A stretch of DNA of 64,000 nucleotides from Trichodesmium sp050015995 (GCF_050015995.1 NZ_JBNHEP010000001.1:8625-72624); one strand, 5' to 3'. Counted from the first letter of the stretch, positions 8,965 to 18,900 are shown. Notes: a model not told the origin generated them from the sequence alone. Numbers and translations: made by a program.

Positions 8965-9535
8965 GGAGTAGGGAAGTGGGGGAGTTGGGGAGTTTTGACC
9001 TAGTTTACAATTTACGTTAGAAAGCAGTATTGTACCATAATTATCTCCAATAACAACGTAGTGAAATTTGTCAAACTACTCTTAAGGTACTGAAATATTT
9101 GAATACTCATGCCTTTAGGCCAGGGAGGATGTCAACTACCCTGGCATTATCATTGTCGGAGTGGGATCGCCCCTCTAGGAAAGAAAACTTTTTGATTGAT
9201 TGAAGCGGGAAGACATAAGCTATGGTATTTTTGTCATGGGTGGGTAATCCGAGACATTAAATATAAAAATGGACGTGGAGCGGAGTGTAACCTTCCCCTA
9301 TCCACTTCCAGGAGGGGACCTAAAGGGGTGTGCAGCACCCAATGAAACAACCCTCCCAAGAGCTATGGCCGAGTAATAATTTCTGCGCCTGCCTCTTGTT
9401 TCCTGCCAAGGATATGCCCTAATAGAGTAGCTTTTTAGCACTGGGTAAAGAATTGAAAAAATTAAGGCTAATAGGCTGCAACCCTTATATACTCATCGTT
9501 CAGGAGTAAAAAAAATGTTGGAGGTATTAAACTAA
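8965..9535. other. Spacer containing an IS605-type right-end remnant
   Basis: About 9098-9137 ends in GGGAGGATGTCAAC, the same end sequence (as GTTGACATCCTCCC) that starts at about 25217. This is the usual right end of cyanobacterial IS200/IS605-type elements, next to the omega RNA 3' end. No tnpB is left here. The following 400 bases are of mixed composition, richer in G and C than nearby spacers, and hold no readable gene. GGAGG at 9520-9524 is the ribosome site of the next gene. Confidence 0.5.
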
Positions 9536-11023
9536 ATGATGAAAATGATGCAGAAGCATAATTTGACGATCAAGAAGCTAGCAACTATATTTGTTGTACT
9601 TATTGCCATCCTGTCCATGGGAGTAGTTCCATCCGCTCAGGCCTGTACCCGGTTACTCTACCAACAAACTATTGATAGTAAACCAATTACTGGGCGTAGT
9701 ATGGACTGGTTTGAGTTCCCTGATACTAAACTCTGGTTCTTTGAAAAAGGCATACAGCGTAATGGTAAGGCTGGTGACAACTCAGTCGAATGGAAATCAA
9801 AGTATGACAGTATCGTTAACGCCAGCTATGACCTCGCCATGGTTGACGGTATAAACGATCAAGGTCTCGTTGTCAATCTCCTCGTTTTGGCAAGCACGAA
9901 CTACGGTCAGCCTGGAGGAAATAAGAAAAATATCTCCCTTGGAGGCTGGGGTCAATATGTCCTTGATAATTATAAAAATGTTGATGAGACAGTTGCGTGC
10001 CTGACAAAAAATATACCCTCCTCCAAGAAAGAACTAGGCAAGGCAACAACATGCCCCACAGGAGTCAAAGATACACCCCTCCATATTGTCACAGCGAACC
10101 TTGGTCAGCTCAAAGATGCTGGTGTGATCGGCGATATACCCTTATCTAATGATTTCAATCTTTCACTTCACATGGCGCTCTCAGATAAAACTGGGAATTC
10201 AGCCATCTTAGAATACGTTGAAGGTAAACTAGTAGTCCATCAAAACAAAGATTACGATGTGCTGACGAATGACCCAATCTTTGAGGAACAGCGTGCCATC
10301 AATACCTATTGGTATAACTTATACAAACCTCAGATTTTGTGTGAAGGGTTAGCTGGTTTGAGTCAATCTATACCTGTGCCTCCTGTAGGGTTTCTGCCAG
10401 GCAGCACCAATGCCTCAGATCGGTTTGTTCGGGCTAAATATTACTTGGATAAAATGGAGGAACCGAATCAGGAGAAGATTGCATCTATGATTATACAGCA
10501 GTGCGGTAAGCCTTTAGATTCTACTCCTCCGCCTTCTGGTGCTCCGATTTATGATACTTCTCCGAAGGCTGCCGCTCCCTTATCTGATGACGAAGCTCGA
10601 AGGAATGAGTTAGCTGGAGTGCTTGGCATCGTCCGCAACGCCTCTGATCCCATTGGTTTGGCTATTACTCCTGACCTCAGTAATCCCGCTGACTTGCCGG
10701 CTATTATTGCCAGACTTGGCACTACCCAATGGCGGACTGTTTCAAACCAAGACGAAGATGATTTAAGCTACTATTTTGAATACACCAGGAGTCCGAATGT
10801 TATCTGGGCTAGTATGAAAGACCTGCAAGAATCAACAATAGATCCAGAGAAAAAAGCGAAGGTTCTTGAAAGCAGTAAGATCGATCTGGGGAGTGGTAAG
10901 AACAAAGGCCTTGATCATGTGGTTTTGGTAGGCAATGTGTCAGATCAGTTCAAGGACAAAATACCATTCGACTGGAATATCTGCACCATAAATACGACAG
11001 CGCCTGAATGTCAAACAAATTAG
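9536..11023 (+). CDS. Exported linear amide C-N hydrolase (choloylglycine hydrolase / penicillin V acylase family)
   Basis: 495 residues. A signal peptide (residues 1-36) ends AQA, exposing Cys37 as the N-terminal nucleophile of the Ntn-hydrolase fold. The next family residues follow: Arg54 and Asp57 in GRSMDW, at nearly the spacing of choloylglycine hydrolases (C2, R18, D21), then the VDGINDQGLVVN strand. The C-terminal part keeps TQWRTVSNQ and YYFEYTRSPNVIW, typical of the family. At 495 residues it is longer than the usual 330-360; about 100 extra residues (roughly 310-400) include a Pro-rich stretch and an acidic segment. Family members cleave bile-salt, penicillin V or acyl-homoserine-lactone amides; the substrate here is unknown. 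GGAGG is 11 bases before the first of several clustered ATGs. Codon use is somewhat richer in G/C than neighbours, which may mean transfer. Confidence 0.88.
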   Translation: MMKMMQKHNLTIKKLATIFVVLIAILSMGVVPSAQACTRLLYQQTIDSKPITGRSMDWFEFPDTKLWFFEKGIQRNGKAGDNSVEWKSKYDSIVNASYDLAMVDGINDQGLVVNLLVLASTNYGQPGGNKKNISLGGWGQYVLDNYKNVDETVACLTKNIPSSKKELGKATTCPTGVKDTPLHIVTANLGQLKDAGVIGDIPLSNDFNLSLHMALSDKTGNSAILEYVEGKLVVHQNKDYDVLTNDPIFEEQRAINTYWYNLYKPQILCEGLAGLSQSIPVPPVGFLPGSTNASDRFVRAKYYLDKMEEPNQEKIASMIIQQCGKPLDSTPPPSGAPIYDTSPKAAAPLSDDEARRNELAGVLGIVRNASDPIGLAITPDLSNPADLPAIIARLGTTQWRTVSNQDEDDLSYYFEYTRSPNVIWASMKDLQESTIDPEKKAKVLESSKIDLGSGKNKGLDHVVLVGNVSDQFKDKIPFDWNICTINTTAPECQTN

Positions 11024-11060
11024 TAATAGTCTAGTGGAATTCTCAATCTTGTAACTTGGC

Positions 11061-11092
11061 TAAGGGGGCGACTTTCGCCCCCTAGCTTTTAG
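11061..11092 (+). terminator. Rho-independent terminator after the amide hydrolase
   Basis: AGGGGGCG at 11063-11070 pairs with CGCCCCCT at 11076-11083 around a five-base loop, followed by AGCTTTTAG. It sits 40 bases after the stop codon at 11023. The T tract is short, so the strength is uncertain. Confidence 0.6.
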
Positions 11093-11417
11093 CTACCTTG
11101 TCACCCCTCGATAAAATGAAAATTCTCTTGGAAAATCCTCAGAAACATTTTGCCAAGTAGAGTAGGGTTTTCGTTTAGGTAGACTACAGTAGTAGGGGCG
11201 TTTCATGTCGCGCAGCGAAATGGCCATTCGCCCCTACAAAGTTTTGGTTATGATGACGTGGTTAATCAATCTGAAAAGCGCTGTAATATGGATATTCTAT
11301 TAAATAGGAACTTAAAAATTCATCCTATTCAAATCCTTTTTTTCTCCTGACTCCTGAGTTGTGACAGAGACAGCGATAAGATAACTAATTACCCAGGAAT
11401 TCTATGACCTCTGAACT
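11093..11417. other. Spacer between convergent genes
   Basis: No gene seen. About 11190-11240 carries a repeat with GGGGCG and CGCCCC arms around CATGTCGCGCAGCGAAATG, a GC-rich unit seen again near 27680, 32572 and 35735. The rest is AT-rich. Confidence 0.4.
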
Positions 11418-12464
11418 TCAGCTATAACCGACTCGCGACGCCCGTAACTGCCCACAAGCTGCATCAGCTTCTAAACCACGGGAATAACGAACGCTAACTG
11501 CAATATTTTGGTCCTCCAGAGCATTAACAAAACTTTTTATCTGTTCCTCAGTAGGTCGTTGATAATCAACTTCACTAATAGGGTTATAGGGAATTAAATT
11601 AACATGACACTGATAACCGCGCAGATTTTTCGCTAATTCTCTAGCATGGTCTGGCAAGTCATTAAAACCTGCTAACAAAATATATTCAAAGCTAATTCTG
11701 CGTTTTGTGACCTTGACATATTCACGACATTCTGCTATCAAATCTTTTAAAGGATAGGATTTAGCACTCGGAACTAAATGTTCCCGCAATCTTTGATTAG
11801 AAGCATGAAGACTAATAGCAAGAGTAACTTGCAATTTGTGTTGAGCTAATTGTCGGATGCGATCGCGAATTCCTACAGTTGAGATAGTTATGGAACGTTG
11901 CCCAATACCCACATCTTGATTCAGAGACCTAACTGCAGCTAACACATTTTTAGTATTCAGCAGAGGTTCCCCCATTCCCATAAACACAATATGACTAACC
12001 CGTCGCTCAAAATCTTCTTGCACCGTTAGTACCTGGTCGATAATTTCGTATGCTTCTAGGTTACGGGTAAAACCACCCTTACCAGTAGCGCAAAAATCAC
12101 ACGCCATTGGGCAACCAACCTGAGACGAGACACAAACAGTTAAGCGTTTATAGCTAGGAATACCAACAGTTTCAATGATGTTGCCATCTGATAGTTGTAG
12201 CAAATATTTAACTGTGCCATCTGGAGCAACAGAGCGATGATGTATTACAGAGCGACCAATAGGAAAATCAGCTATTTCCTCACGCCATTGTTTGGAAAAT
12301 ACAGTGATATCTGCAAGAGACCTAGCCCCTTTTTGATAAATCCATTGATATAGTTGTTTACCTCGATAAGCAGGTTGCCCTTGTTGTTGCACCCACTCTG
12401 TTAATTCAGCTAAGGATAAACCGAGGAGAGGAGTTTGAGTTGGAGTAATTAAAGATTGAGTCAT
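11418..12464 (-). CDS. rlmN: 23S rRNA A2503 / tRNA A37 C2-methyltransferase RlmN
   Basis: 348 residues, normal length. A radical SAM enzyme with the cluster motif CPMACDFC at 118-125 (CxxxCxxC). MGMGEPLLN, STVGI and the SLHASN segment belong to the SAM-binding barrel. Near the C-terminus, AACGQLRAS holds the conserved cysteine that forms the methyl-transfer intermediate. RlmN adds a methyl group to C2 of A2503 in 23S rRNA and A37 of some tRNAs, supporting translational fidelity. It acts in the cytoplasm. Single gene, convergent with the amide hydrolase gene; intact. Confidence 0.96.
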   Translation of the reverse strand: MTQSLITPTQTPLLGLSLAELTEWVQQQGQPAYRGKQLYQWIYQKGARSLADITVFSKQWREEIADFPIGRSVIHHRSVAPDGTVKYLLQLSDGNIIETVGIPSYKRLTVCVSSQVGCPMACDFCATGKGGFTRNLEAYEIIDQVLTVQEDFERRVSHIVFMGMGEPLLNTKNVLAAVRSLNQDVGIGQRSITISTVGIRDRIRQLAQHKLQVTLAISLHASNQRLREHLVPSAKSYPLKDLIAECREYVKVTKRRISFEYILLAGFNDLPDHARELAKNLRGYQCHVNLIPYNPISEVDYQRPTEEQIKSFVNALEDQNIAVSVRYSRGLEADAACGQLRASRVGYS

Positions 12465-12914
12465 ACTGTTTCACCGAAGTTAAAAGTTAAAAGTCAAAAG
12501 TAAGATTTTATAGTCTCAAAACTTTGAGGGTATAGTAATTTCAGGAAATTATTTCACATCTAAAATTTGAAACTATAGCAATTCCCATAGTTATTAGGTA
12601 CATTTACGATCCCCCTAAATCCCCCTTAAAAAGGAGGACTTTGAAGAATCCCGCCTTTTTAAGGGACAGGGGGCAATCTAAAAGTGTACCTCATAGATTA
12701 AAGAACTGCTATATTTGTAACATTCTTTTTTCAAATTGGTATCATTGGCGATCAAGATATTGTTATAAATAATTTGTGTATTAACAGAGAATTTTGCCTA
12801 AGTCCTGATAATGACTCACCAGACACGATATTTTAATAAAGTTATGATAGAACCCTTGCCTTACAAAGGGGGGTTGGGGGGATATAACTTTTCATATTTT
12901 TAACAAATTTAGTA
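12465..12914. repeat. Spacer with a long inverted repeat
   Basis: About 12610-12672 forms a stem: CCCCCTAAATCCCCCTTAAA with a complementary TTTTTAAGGGACAGGGGG side. A GGGGGGTTGGGGGG run lies at 12868-12885. Dispersed TTGGTATCATT sequence lies at about 12733. No gene seen. Confidence 0.5.
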
Positions 12915-13358
12915 TTACATATTATTAGAATCATTTGCTGTTGCAGTGTATTCGCAAAAAATATTGAGTCCAATTTTGAGAATGTATAAAACAATGATAG
13001 TAGCGATCGCCGGATCGATAGGCAACCCTGAAATTGTCACCATAGAAACTATTAATCCTGTTAATAAGGGAGCGCTGCCTGGATTTTTGCTATATTCTTT
13101 AAATTGGGCACGAAAACCTTCATCACCACAAAGCTCTTGACGGAGTACCTCAAGGGTAACTTTCCAGAAAGATTTACCATTAGAAATAAAGGGGCCTTTT
13201 TCTGATAGGGAATTTTTTTCATGCCAAAGTTCATCAAAGGTAGTGTCAAGTTTGCCGTTGTTTTTTTGTAAGATTGCTAGTGCTTCTTGTGCGGGGTTAT
13301 AGTCTTGCAATAACTGTAATTTTTCCTTAATTTCAGCCGAAGTTAATTGAGTTTCCAT
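12915..13358 (-). CDS. Small protein with a C-terminal membrane segment, unknown function
   Basis: 147 residues. The N-terminal 45 residues are helical (SAEIKEKLQLLQDYNPAQEALAILQKN, read as two pieces) and look a little like a UBA/CUE-type three-helix unit, though this is not firm. Residues 95-135 hold one long or two short hydrophobic segments (LLTGLIVSMVTISG, then IATIIVLYILKIGLNIF), so it is probably a membrane protein. It follows the PD-(D/E)XK-like gene on the same strand with only 14 bases between them, so the two are probably co-transcribed. I recognise no family. An effector or partner of the upstream protein is possible but only inferred from position. Confidence 0.6.
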   Translation of the reverse strand: METQLTSAEIKEKLQLLQDYNPAQEALAILQKNNGKLDTTFDELWHEKNSLSEKGPFISNGKSFWKVTLEVLRQELCGDEGFRAQFKEYSKNPGSAPLLTGLIVSMVTISGLPIDPAIATIIVLYILKIGLNIFCEYTATANDSNNM

Positions 13359-13372
13359 ATTTTTTTCTCCAT

Positions 13373-13978
13373 TTAATTTTCTCCAGTCATCCAGACTAGA
13401 TCGCCCAAAATTCGATCTACCGGTGGCAATAAATATACATTGAGGTCTATGGTTAAAACTGATTCAACTAGCTGCATAAACTGCCATTGAATCCCATTAC
13501 TAACACTACCATAAATTTTGGGAATAGGAGAATTTTGCATTTCATTAAACCGTTGAGCAGCAACCATCTCTGCCATACATTGACCAAACCCTGTTTTCAG
13601 ATCGGTCTTCTTCGCTTCTACTACCACAACTGCTGGAGCTTCAATTTCTAGAACTTGTGTTGAGCGAGTTAGCAAAAAATCGCACTTCCCATTTAAACCT
13701 ACTGACTTATCAACTTTAAATTTTTCTCCAGAAAATAGACTAACTTTTCGATCTAACTGTCGTCTTACTTCTAAAAGTACTGGGTAAATAATACCTTCCG
13801 AACGTGCTTTTTCACTGCCAGATGTAGCGACAATAGGTAAGGTTTCTTGAAGATAGTCAGAGAGGGTAGGGGAAGGAGCGATCGCTTCTACTTCTGGCAA
13901 AAAGCGATCGCCTTCAACTACTTTTAGATTAAAAGCTGTTTTAACGCTGCTAATGGTGTTAAACTGACTGTAAGACAT
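13373..13978 (-). CDS. PD-(D/E)XK nuclease-like protein, paralogue A
   Basis: 201 residues. A probable PD-(D/E)XK fold: an Asp in GLNGKCDFLL (about 98-107), then a hydrophobic strand ending VVVVEAKK (ExK at about 120-124), then GFGQCMAEMVAAQ, matching the helix after the active site with a conserved Gln. A close paralogue lies at 36768-37364 and shares SGSEKARSE/IGSEKARSE, LNGxCDF, EAPxVxxVEAK and GFxQCxAEMxAAQ. Such proteins are common in cyanobacteria and are often annotated as hypothetical or restriction-endonuclease-like; DNA cleavage is not shown. It heads a two-gene unit with the membrane protein downstream. No methyltransferase is nearby, so it is not an obvious restriction system. Confidence 0.65.
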   Translation of the reverse strand: MSYSQFNTISSVKTAFNLKVVEGDRFLPEVEAIAPSPTLSDYLQETLPIVATSGSEKARSEGIIYPVLLEVRRQLDRKVSLFSGEKFKVDKSVGLNGKCDFLLTRSTQVLEIEAPAVVVVEAKKTDLKTGFGQCMAEMVAAQRFNEMQNSPIPKIYGSVSNGIQWQFMQLVESVLTIDLNVYLLPPVDRILGDLVWMTGEN

Positions 13979-14196
13979 AGAATAACTTCCAGATAATCGA
14001 CTTTATAGTAAGGCGTCTAGATTGATTTTGTAGGTAAATTTCATAAATTAAGACCTCTCCCCCAACCCCTCTCCTGCAAGGAGAGGGGCGACTATTCTCC
14101 CCCCTCCCTCCTCCTCCCCCCTTTCAAAGGGGGGTAAGGGGGGGATAGTTCTGGGGTTGGGGGGTTAGGTTTCTTCTCCACAAAATTACTTTAATT
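13979..14196. repeat. C/G-run spacer with long inverted repeat
   Basis: About 14050-14175 is made of CCTCTCC/GGAGAGG and CCCCCTTTC/GAAAGGGGG-like runs that can pair. Copies of the same kind of sequence lie at 1740-1835. No gene. Confidence 0.45.
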
Positions 14197-14616
14197 TTAC
14201 ACTGAATCATTTAACTCTTGAATCAACAAATTAGGAGGAATAATTCGGGGATTAACAACCGGAAAATCCTGAGTATTTCTAGTAACAATAGCATCTAATT
14301 GATTAATCAAAGCGGTACTGTATTGAATAGCATCTTCCAAGTCGCTAAAATTATAATTTAGTGCAGTTTCTATTATTTCCTGATTAACAGTAGCAATTTT
14401 ACAGTATGTAAGCAACCATGTTAAATAGTTTTTTGCCCATTCTTTGCTTCTTCCTTTACCAACAATATAATAGATATCGCTAAACGTTGAGGCAGAAATA
14501 TAACCTTCAATTTGCCCTTGTTCAACTAGCAATAAAATTTCTCTGCTGGCATCAACATAAGGCTGACGTTCAAGAGCAGCATCTACAATAATATTGGTAT
14601 CTAAAAGTATTTTCAT
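14197..14616 (-). CDS. PIN-domain toxin (VapC-like)
   Basis: 139 residues. PIN-domain acidic residues are in place: Asp6 in ILLDTNIIVD (with Asp12), the Ser/Thr-rich ISASTFSDIYY segment with an Asp, Glu/Asp in FSDLEDAIQY, and Asp in LDAIVTRNTQDF. PIN proteins use these acids to hold metal and cut RNA; VapC-type toxins target tRNA or rRNA. Its ATG overlaps the stop of the upstream small gene by four bases (ATGA at 14613-14616), typical of a toxin-antitoxin pair. Intact. The specific RNA target is unknown. Confidence 0.85.
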   Translation of the reverse strand: MKILLDTNIIVDAALERQPYVDASREILLLVEQGQIEGYISASTFSDIYYIVGKGRSKEWAKNYLTWLLTYCKIATVNQEIIETALNYNFSDLEDAIQYSTALINQLDAIVTRNTQDFPVVNPRIIPPNLLIQELNDSV

Positions 14617-14891
14617 AGATTATGTTTTTCCTTTAAATATTCCCATTTGGCAACATCGGGGTCAAAGTCTGGGGGGACTGGTGGAGCAGTTGCTAATAAT
14701 TCTGTGAGAGATTTTACTGCTGGTAAATGTTGGTGTTTTGGGGTTTGTGGTTGTGTTTCAGTAATATTCTCTGGTGCTGCAACTGGTTGTAAAATAATTA
14801 CTTCTACCTCTCCTGGTGACAGATTAATAGGTTCGTTAATAACTAAATTACCTGAATTATCAATTTTGGCTTTGAGTTTGTATGCTTGCAT
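14613..14891 (-). CDS. Antitoxin-like partner of the PIN toxin
   Basis: 92 residues. The N-terminal half (residues 1-35) is a short beta-rich module: AYKLKAKIDNSGNLVI and SPGEVEVIIL, of the kind found in small cyanobacterial antitoxin-like proteins encoded just upstream of PIN toxins. The C-terminal part, after a Pro/Gln-rich linker, is a tail with PVPPDFDPDVAKWEYL that could wrap the toxin. Gene order (antitoxin first, overlapping the toxin by four bases) supports the pairing. DNA-binding autoregulation is expected for such modules but is not visible. Family is not firmly recognised. Confidence 0.7.
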   Translation of the reverse strand: MQAYKLKAKIDNSGNLVINEPINLSPGEVEVIILQPVAAPENITETQPQTPKHQHLPAVKSLTELLATAPPVPPDFDPDVAKWEYLKEKHNL

Positions 14892-15001
14892 ATTTATTGA
14901 CTTTTTTTTCGGAACATAATATTAGACCTAATGATATGATACAGTATTTTTGTTATAATGAGAAAATAATTGATAAAAATATATCTCTAAATGAGGTGAT
15001 T

Positions 15002-15562
15002 ATGTCTGTAGAATTACAACGGCGACAATTTACTGTTGAAGAATATCATCAAATGGCTGAAGCAGGTATTCTTAACGAAGATGACAGAGTAGAATTAATA
15101 GCAGGAGAAATTGTTAAAATGTCACCTATTGGTTTGCGTCATGCTGCTTGTGTTAATCGCATTGCAAAATTATTTTTTCGGCATTTTCTTGAGAGGGCAA
15201 TTATTCACATTCAAAATCCAATACGGTTAAATAATCAGAATGAATTACAACCAGATTTATCTTTATTACAAGAGCGTGATGATTTTTATGAAGGTAAATA
15301 TCCTCAACCAGAAGATATATTATTATTGGTAGAAGTTGCAGATTCAAGTATTAAGTATGACCGATAAATTAAGATGCCTTTGTATGCTAAAAATGGAATT
15401 TCTGAGGTTTGGTTGATAGATATTAATCAACAATTAGTGGAAGTTTATCGACAACCTAAAGGGAATATTTATCAGAATATACAGCAGTTTTTTCGGGGAG
15501 ATAATTTAACTGTTAAAGCTTTTGATGATATTAATTTAACTGCCGATGAAATTTTAGGATAA
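15002..15562 (+). pseudogene. Uma2-family (DUF820) nuclease gene split by an in-frame stop
   Basis: The ATG at 15002 follows GAGGTGATT. The frame reads a Uma2 protein: RRQFTVEEYHQMAEAGIL, DDRVELIAGEIVKMSPIG, LQPDLSLL (catalytic Asp), ILLLVEVADSSIKYDR. A TAA at 15365-15367 then stops it. The same frame goes on as IKMPLYAKNGISEVWLIDI to a stop at 15560-15562, exactly the rest of a Uma2 domain. In intact relatives this position is usually Glu (YDREIK), so one G-to-T change (GAA to TAA) would explain it. Uma2 proteins have a PD-(D/E)XK-like fold and are multi-copy in cyanobacteria; the role is unclear. The first part keeps the Asp and ExA/ExV acids, so a shortened product might fold poorly. Confidence 0.85.
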
Positions 15563-15657
15563 GTTACTTCTTATTCAATCTGTGTATCCGTGGCAAAATC
15601 TGTGTCTTACTTGCTTGTTGATGAAATTTCGGATTAGTAATTTATTGAAGTTTTTTT

Positions 15658-15891
15658 ATGAATATTAAGCCTACTCCCGAACAGGAAAAGTTTATTGAAG
15701 TACAGGTTAATAGTGAAAAATTTGTAACTTTTGAAGAGGCAATTGATAAAGCTCTGAAGTTGTTAGAATATCAACAATGGATAGAAGAAACAGGGGAAAA
15801 GATTGATGCTGATTTTGCAGAATTAGATAGAGGAGAAGGATTAGATGGTGAAGTGGTAATAATGGAGATTTTGAATAGATTTAAAGCATAG
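15658..15891 (+). CDS. Orphan ParD-like antitoxin
   Basis: 77 residues. The pattern follows ParD/CopG-type antitoxins: LTPEQEKFIEVQV-like ribbon start (KPTPEQEKFIEVQVNSEKF), FVTFEEAIDKALKLLE helices, then FAELDRGEGLDGE in the toxin-binding tail. ParD normally sits directly before a ParE or similar toxin. Here only a hairpin repeat follows, then the convergent CHAT gene, so no toxin partner is present. It may be a leftover or act on a toxin encoded elsewhere. Confidence 0.7.
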   Translation: MNIKPTPEQEKFIEVQVNSEKFVTFEEAIDKALKLLEYQQWIEETGEKIDADFAELDRGEGLDGEVVIMEILNRFKA

Positions 15892-15894
15892 TTT

Positions 15895-15995
15895 AGTAGG
15901 GTGTGTTTCGCTACGCGACATGAAAAGCGCAGCGTAACGCACCGAAACATCTTAGAATAGGCGGTGCGTTACATTTCATTAACGCACCCTACCGG
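15895..15995. repeat. Hairpin repeats with GGTGCGTTA arms
   Basis: Two units. The compact one at 15960-15995 is GGCGGTGCGTTACATTTCAT followed by TAACGCACC-type sequence. It equals the unit at 1556-1591 except that the central loop is reversed. The stem lies right after the ends of both convergent genes and may stop transcription from both sides; its right end overlaps the CHAT gene's stop region. Confidence 0.6.
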
Positions 15996-18900
15996 ACTCA
16001 TTGTTATTATTCTCCATTTGTGTATATTCCATCAATGCTTTGAAATTTTCTTCCTTTGCTGTGCGGATAGCTGAAAAAATTTCTTCTGGGCAATCATCTC
16101 CTGTTACCTCTCGCCAAATTCTACATAATTTATGTTCTCCTAATTCACCCCTCCATAAATTAAGAATTAACAAGCATTTTATCAGTATTTTAGGTCTATT
16201 GTTCAAAAATCTTAATCTTAACATCATCAGTATTCGCCCCAAAGCATCTATATCGTAAAAAGCTCTATCTTCAAAATTATGTTCGCGGTCAATTTCTAAA
16301 GCCTGAATATGAACTTTCATTGCTTCTTCCCAATTGTTCTGTAATTCTAAGGTTTCACCCAATTGATTTAGTGTTATAGATGCTCTACGCCAATTTTTCC
16401 CAGATATCAAAGCTGTAAATGCTTTTTGGAAATAGGTGCTTGCTTCCTGAAACTGTTGTTGCTCCCGCGCTATTACACCTAAGCTGTAATAATCATTAAC
16501 AGCTTTATAGAAATCTCCCATACCTTCAAAAATCTTCAGAGATTTTTGGTAATAAGCCTTTGCTTCCTCAAATTGTTCTTGCTCTTGTGCTAGGGAACCT
16601 AAGTTGTTATAGACATTAGCAGCATTGGAGAAATCTCTCATGTCTTCAAAAATCTTCAGAGATTTTTGGTAGTAACTCTTTGCCTCCTCAAATTGTTGTT
16701 GTTCTGATGCTACTGAACCCAGTCGATAATACTCACGAGCAGCATGATAAAAATCATCTGCGTCTTCATAAATTTGGAGAGCTTTTTGGAAATAGGCAAT
16801 TGCTTCCTCAAACTGTTCTTGCTCTTGTGAAATTTCACCTAATTGTTCATATTCTCTGGCAGCTTGATAGAAATCCCCCGCGTCTTCAAAAATCTGAAGA
16901 GCTTTTTGGTAATAGGTAATAGCTTTGGTAAAGTGCCGTTGCTCCTGTGCTAACAGACCTAATTCATGATATTCGGAAGCAGCTTGGTAAAAATCCCCTG
17001 CATCTTTATAAATCTGAAGAGCTTCTTGGAAATAGTCACTTGCTTCCTCAAACTGCCTTTGCTCAAATACCACTATACCTAAATGATGATATTCGGAAGC
17101 AGCGTGGTAGAAATCCCCCGCATTTTCATAAATCTGGAGAGCTTTTTGGTAATAAACCTTTGCCTCTTCAAATTGCCTTTGCTCCTCTGCAACTCGACCA
17201 AATTGGTGATATTCTTTAGCTACTTTGTGGAAATCTTCTATGTCTTCAAAAATCTGGAGAGCTTTTTGGTAATAAGCTTTTGCCTCCTCAAATTGCCTTT
17301 GCTTCTGTGCTAGTATACCGAGGTTGTGATAGTCATAAGCAGCGTGGTAGAAATCCCCCGTATCTTCAAAAATCTGGAGAGCTTTTTGGTAATAAGCTTT
17401 TGCCTCCTCAAACTGCCTTTGCTCATCTGCAAATAAACCTAGGTGGTGATAGTCCTGGGCTGACTTGCATAAACCACTTGCCTCTTTTATATCAATCTGC
17501 TTAACTAGCCTTTGTTGCAGTGACCTTAATTCTAATTGGCGACCATTGCGCTCGTATAGTTCCCAGAGGGAATCTAGAATGCTCAGGGCATCATCCCATT
17601 CCTGTTGCTGTTCTGCTAGTCGAAGATTTTGCAATAGATTTGGCTCTTCAAATTGCAACACAAATGTTGCTATATCAGCATTGTCAATTAGTTTTTGTTC
17701 ATAGTAATCCACTAAATCTGCGTAAAAAAAAAGCAACTTTTTTTCTAGTTCACTAACCTCCTTTTCCCTATGAAACTTGTCAATCCTATGACGTAGATAC
17801 CAGGGCAGAGTGGGATATATTTTATAGTAAGTTTCTCCCAAATACTCTATAATACCTGCTTCTACTGCTTCATTGAGAATATCTAACCAATCAGATGTTT
17901 GCAAGTTATCACCAAACACTGCCTGATATGCCTTTCCATTCTCATTATCAGGATTTTCAAATCCTCCCAGTAAATTAGCATTAACTCGCCCAGAAAAGAA
18001 ACCCAAAAACAGCAAATGCCGACGCGCCTTATCAGACAATCTCTCAAAAGAATAATCCAACGAAACAGTCAAAGACTTATCTCTCCCCTCCCCCTCTGTA
18101 CCTTCAAATTTATCCAACCCCTGCCGCAACCCATCAATCAACTGCTGCGGTGTCTCAGTTTTCAAATGTGGCAACACCACCCGCAACGACAACGGATGAC
18201 CATCCAACAATCTCAACAACTCCAAATACTCTTCCGGCAACCCCTTCCGATCTACTCCCACCTGCTCCAAAATCTTACCTGCAAATTCCTGAGCATCCGA
18301 CTGAGAAAGACCTTCCAATTTCAACAACCTGTAACCACATTCCAACCAACGCTCCTCACGGCGACTCGTAATCAAAACCCAAGATTTCCCATTCCGCAAC
18401 TTTTGGAGAAAACCCTTCAACTCTTCCCGCTCTGCTTCCGGCAACAACCCTTCATTCCCGGCAGGAAACCCGGCAACAGGTTCAAAATTATCCCAAATCA
18501 GCAGACAAGGTTGAGTTTGCAAATATTTCAAAACTGCCGCCTGCTGTTTATCAAAAGCATACTGGGAAAACTTATCCCCCCAAACTGCCCTACCAACTTG
18601 GTTAACAACCTGACTCAACCCCGCACCAGACTCAAAAGAACTAAAAATTATCTTGCCAGCACGACCTTGAGTATCCGCCAACCACCGAGCAAAACCACAG
18701 ACTAACTCAGTTTTGCCAACTCCGCCAACACCTTGCAACAACACAATATTATTTTGGCGAAACCCCCGCTCCAAACGCAAGATATCGTAGCTCCGACCCA
18801 CAAAACCATAAGCTCCAGGTTCCGGCAAATCTACCAAATTAGTTATTTTCGGCTCCTCCAGAAATTCATCCAAGTCTGGAATATCCTCTGCAACCCTCGC

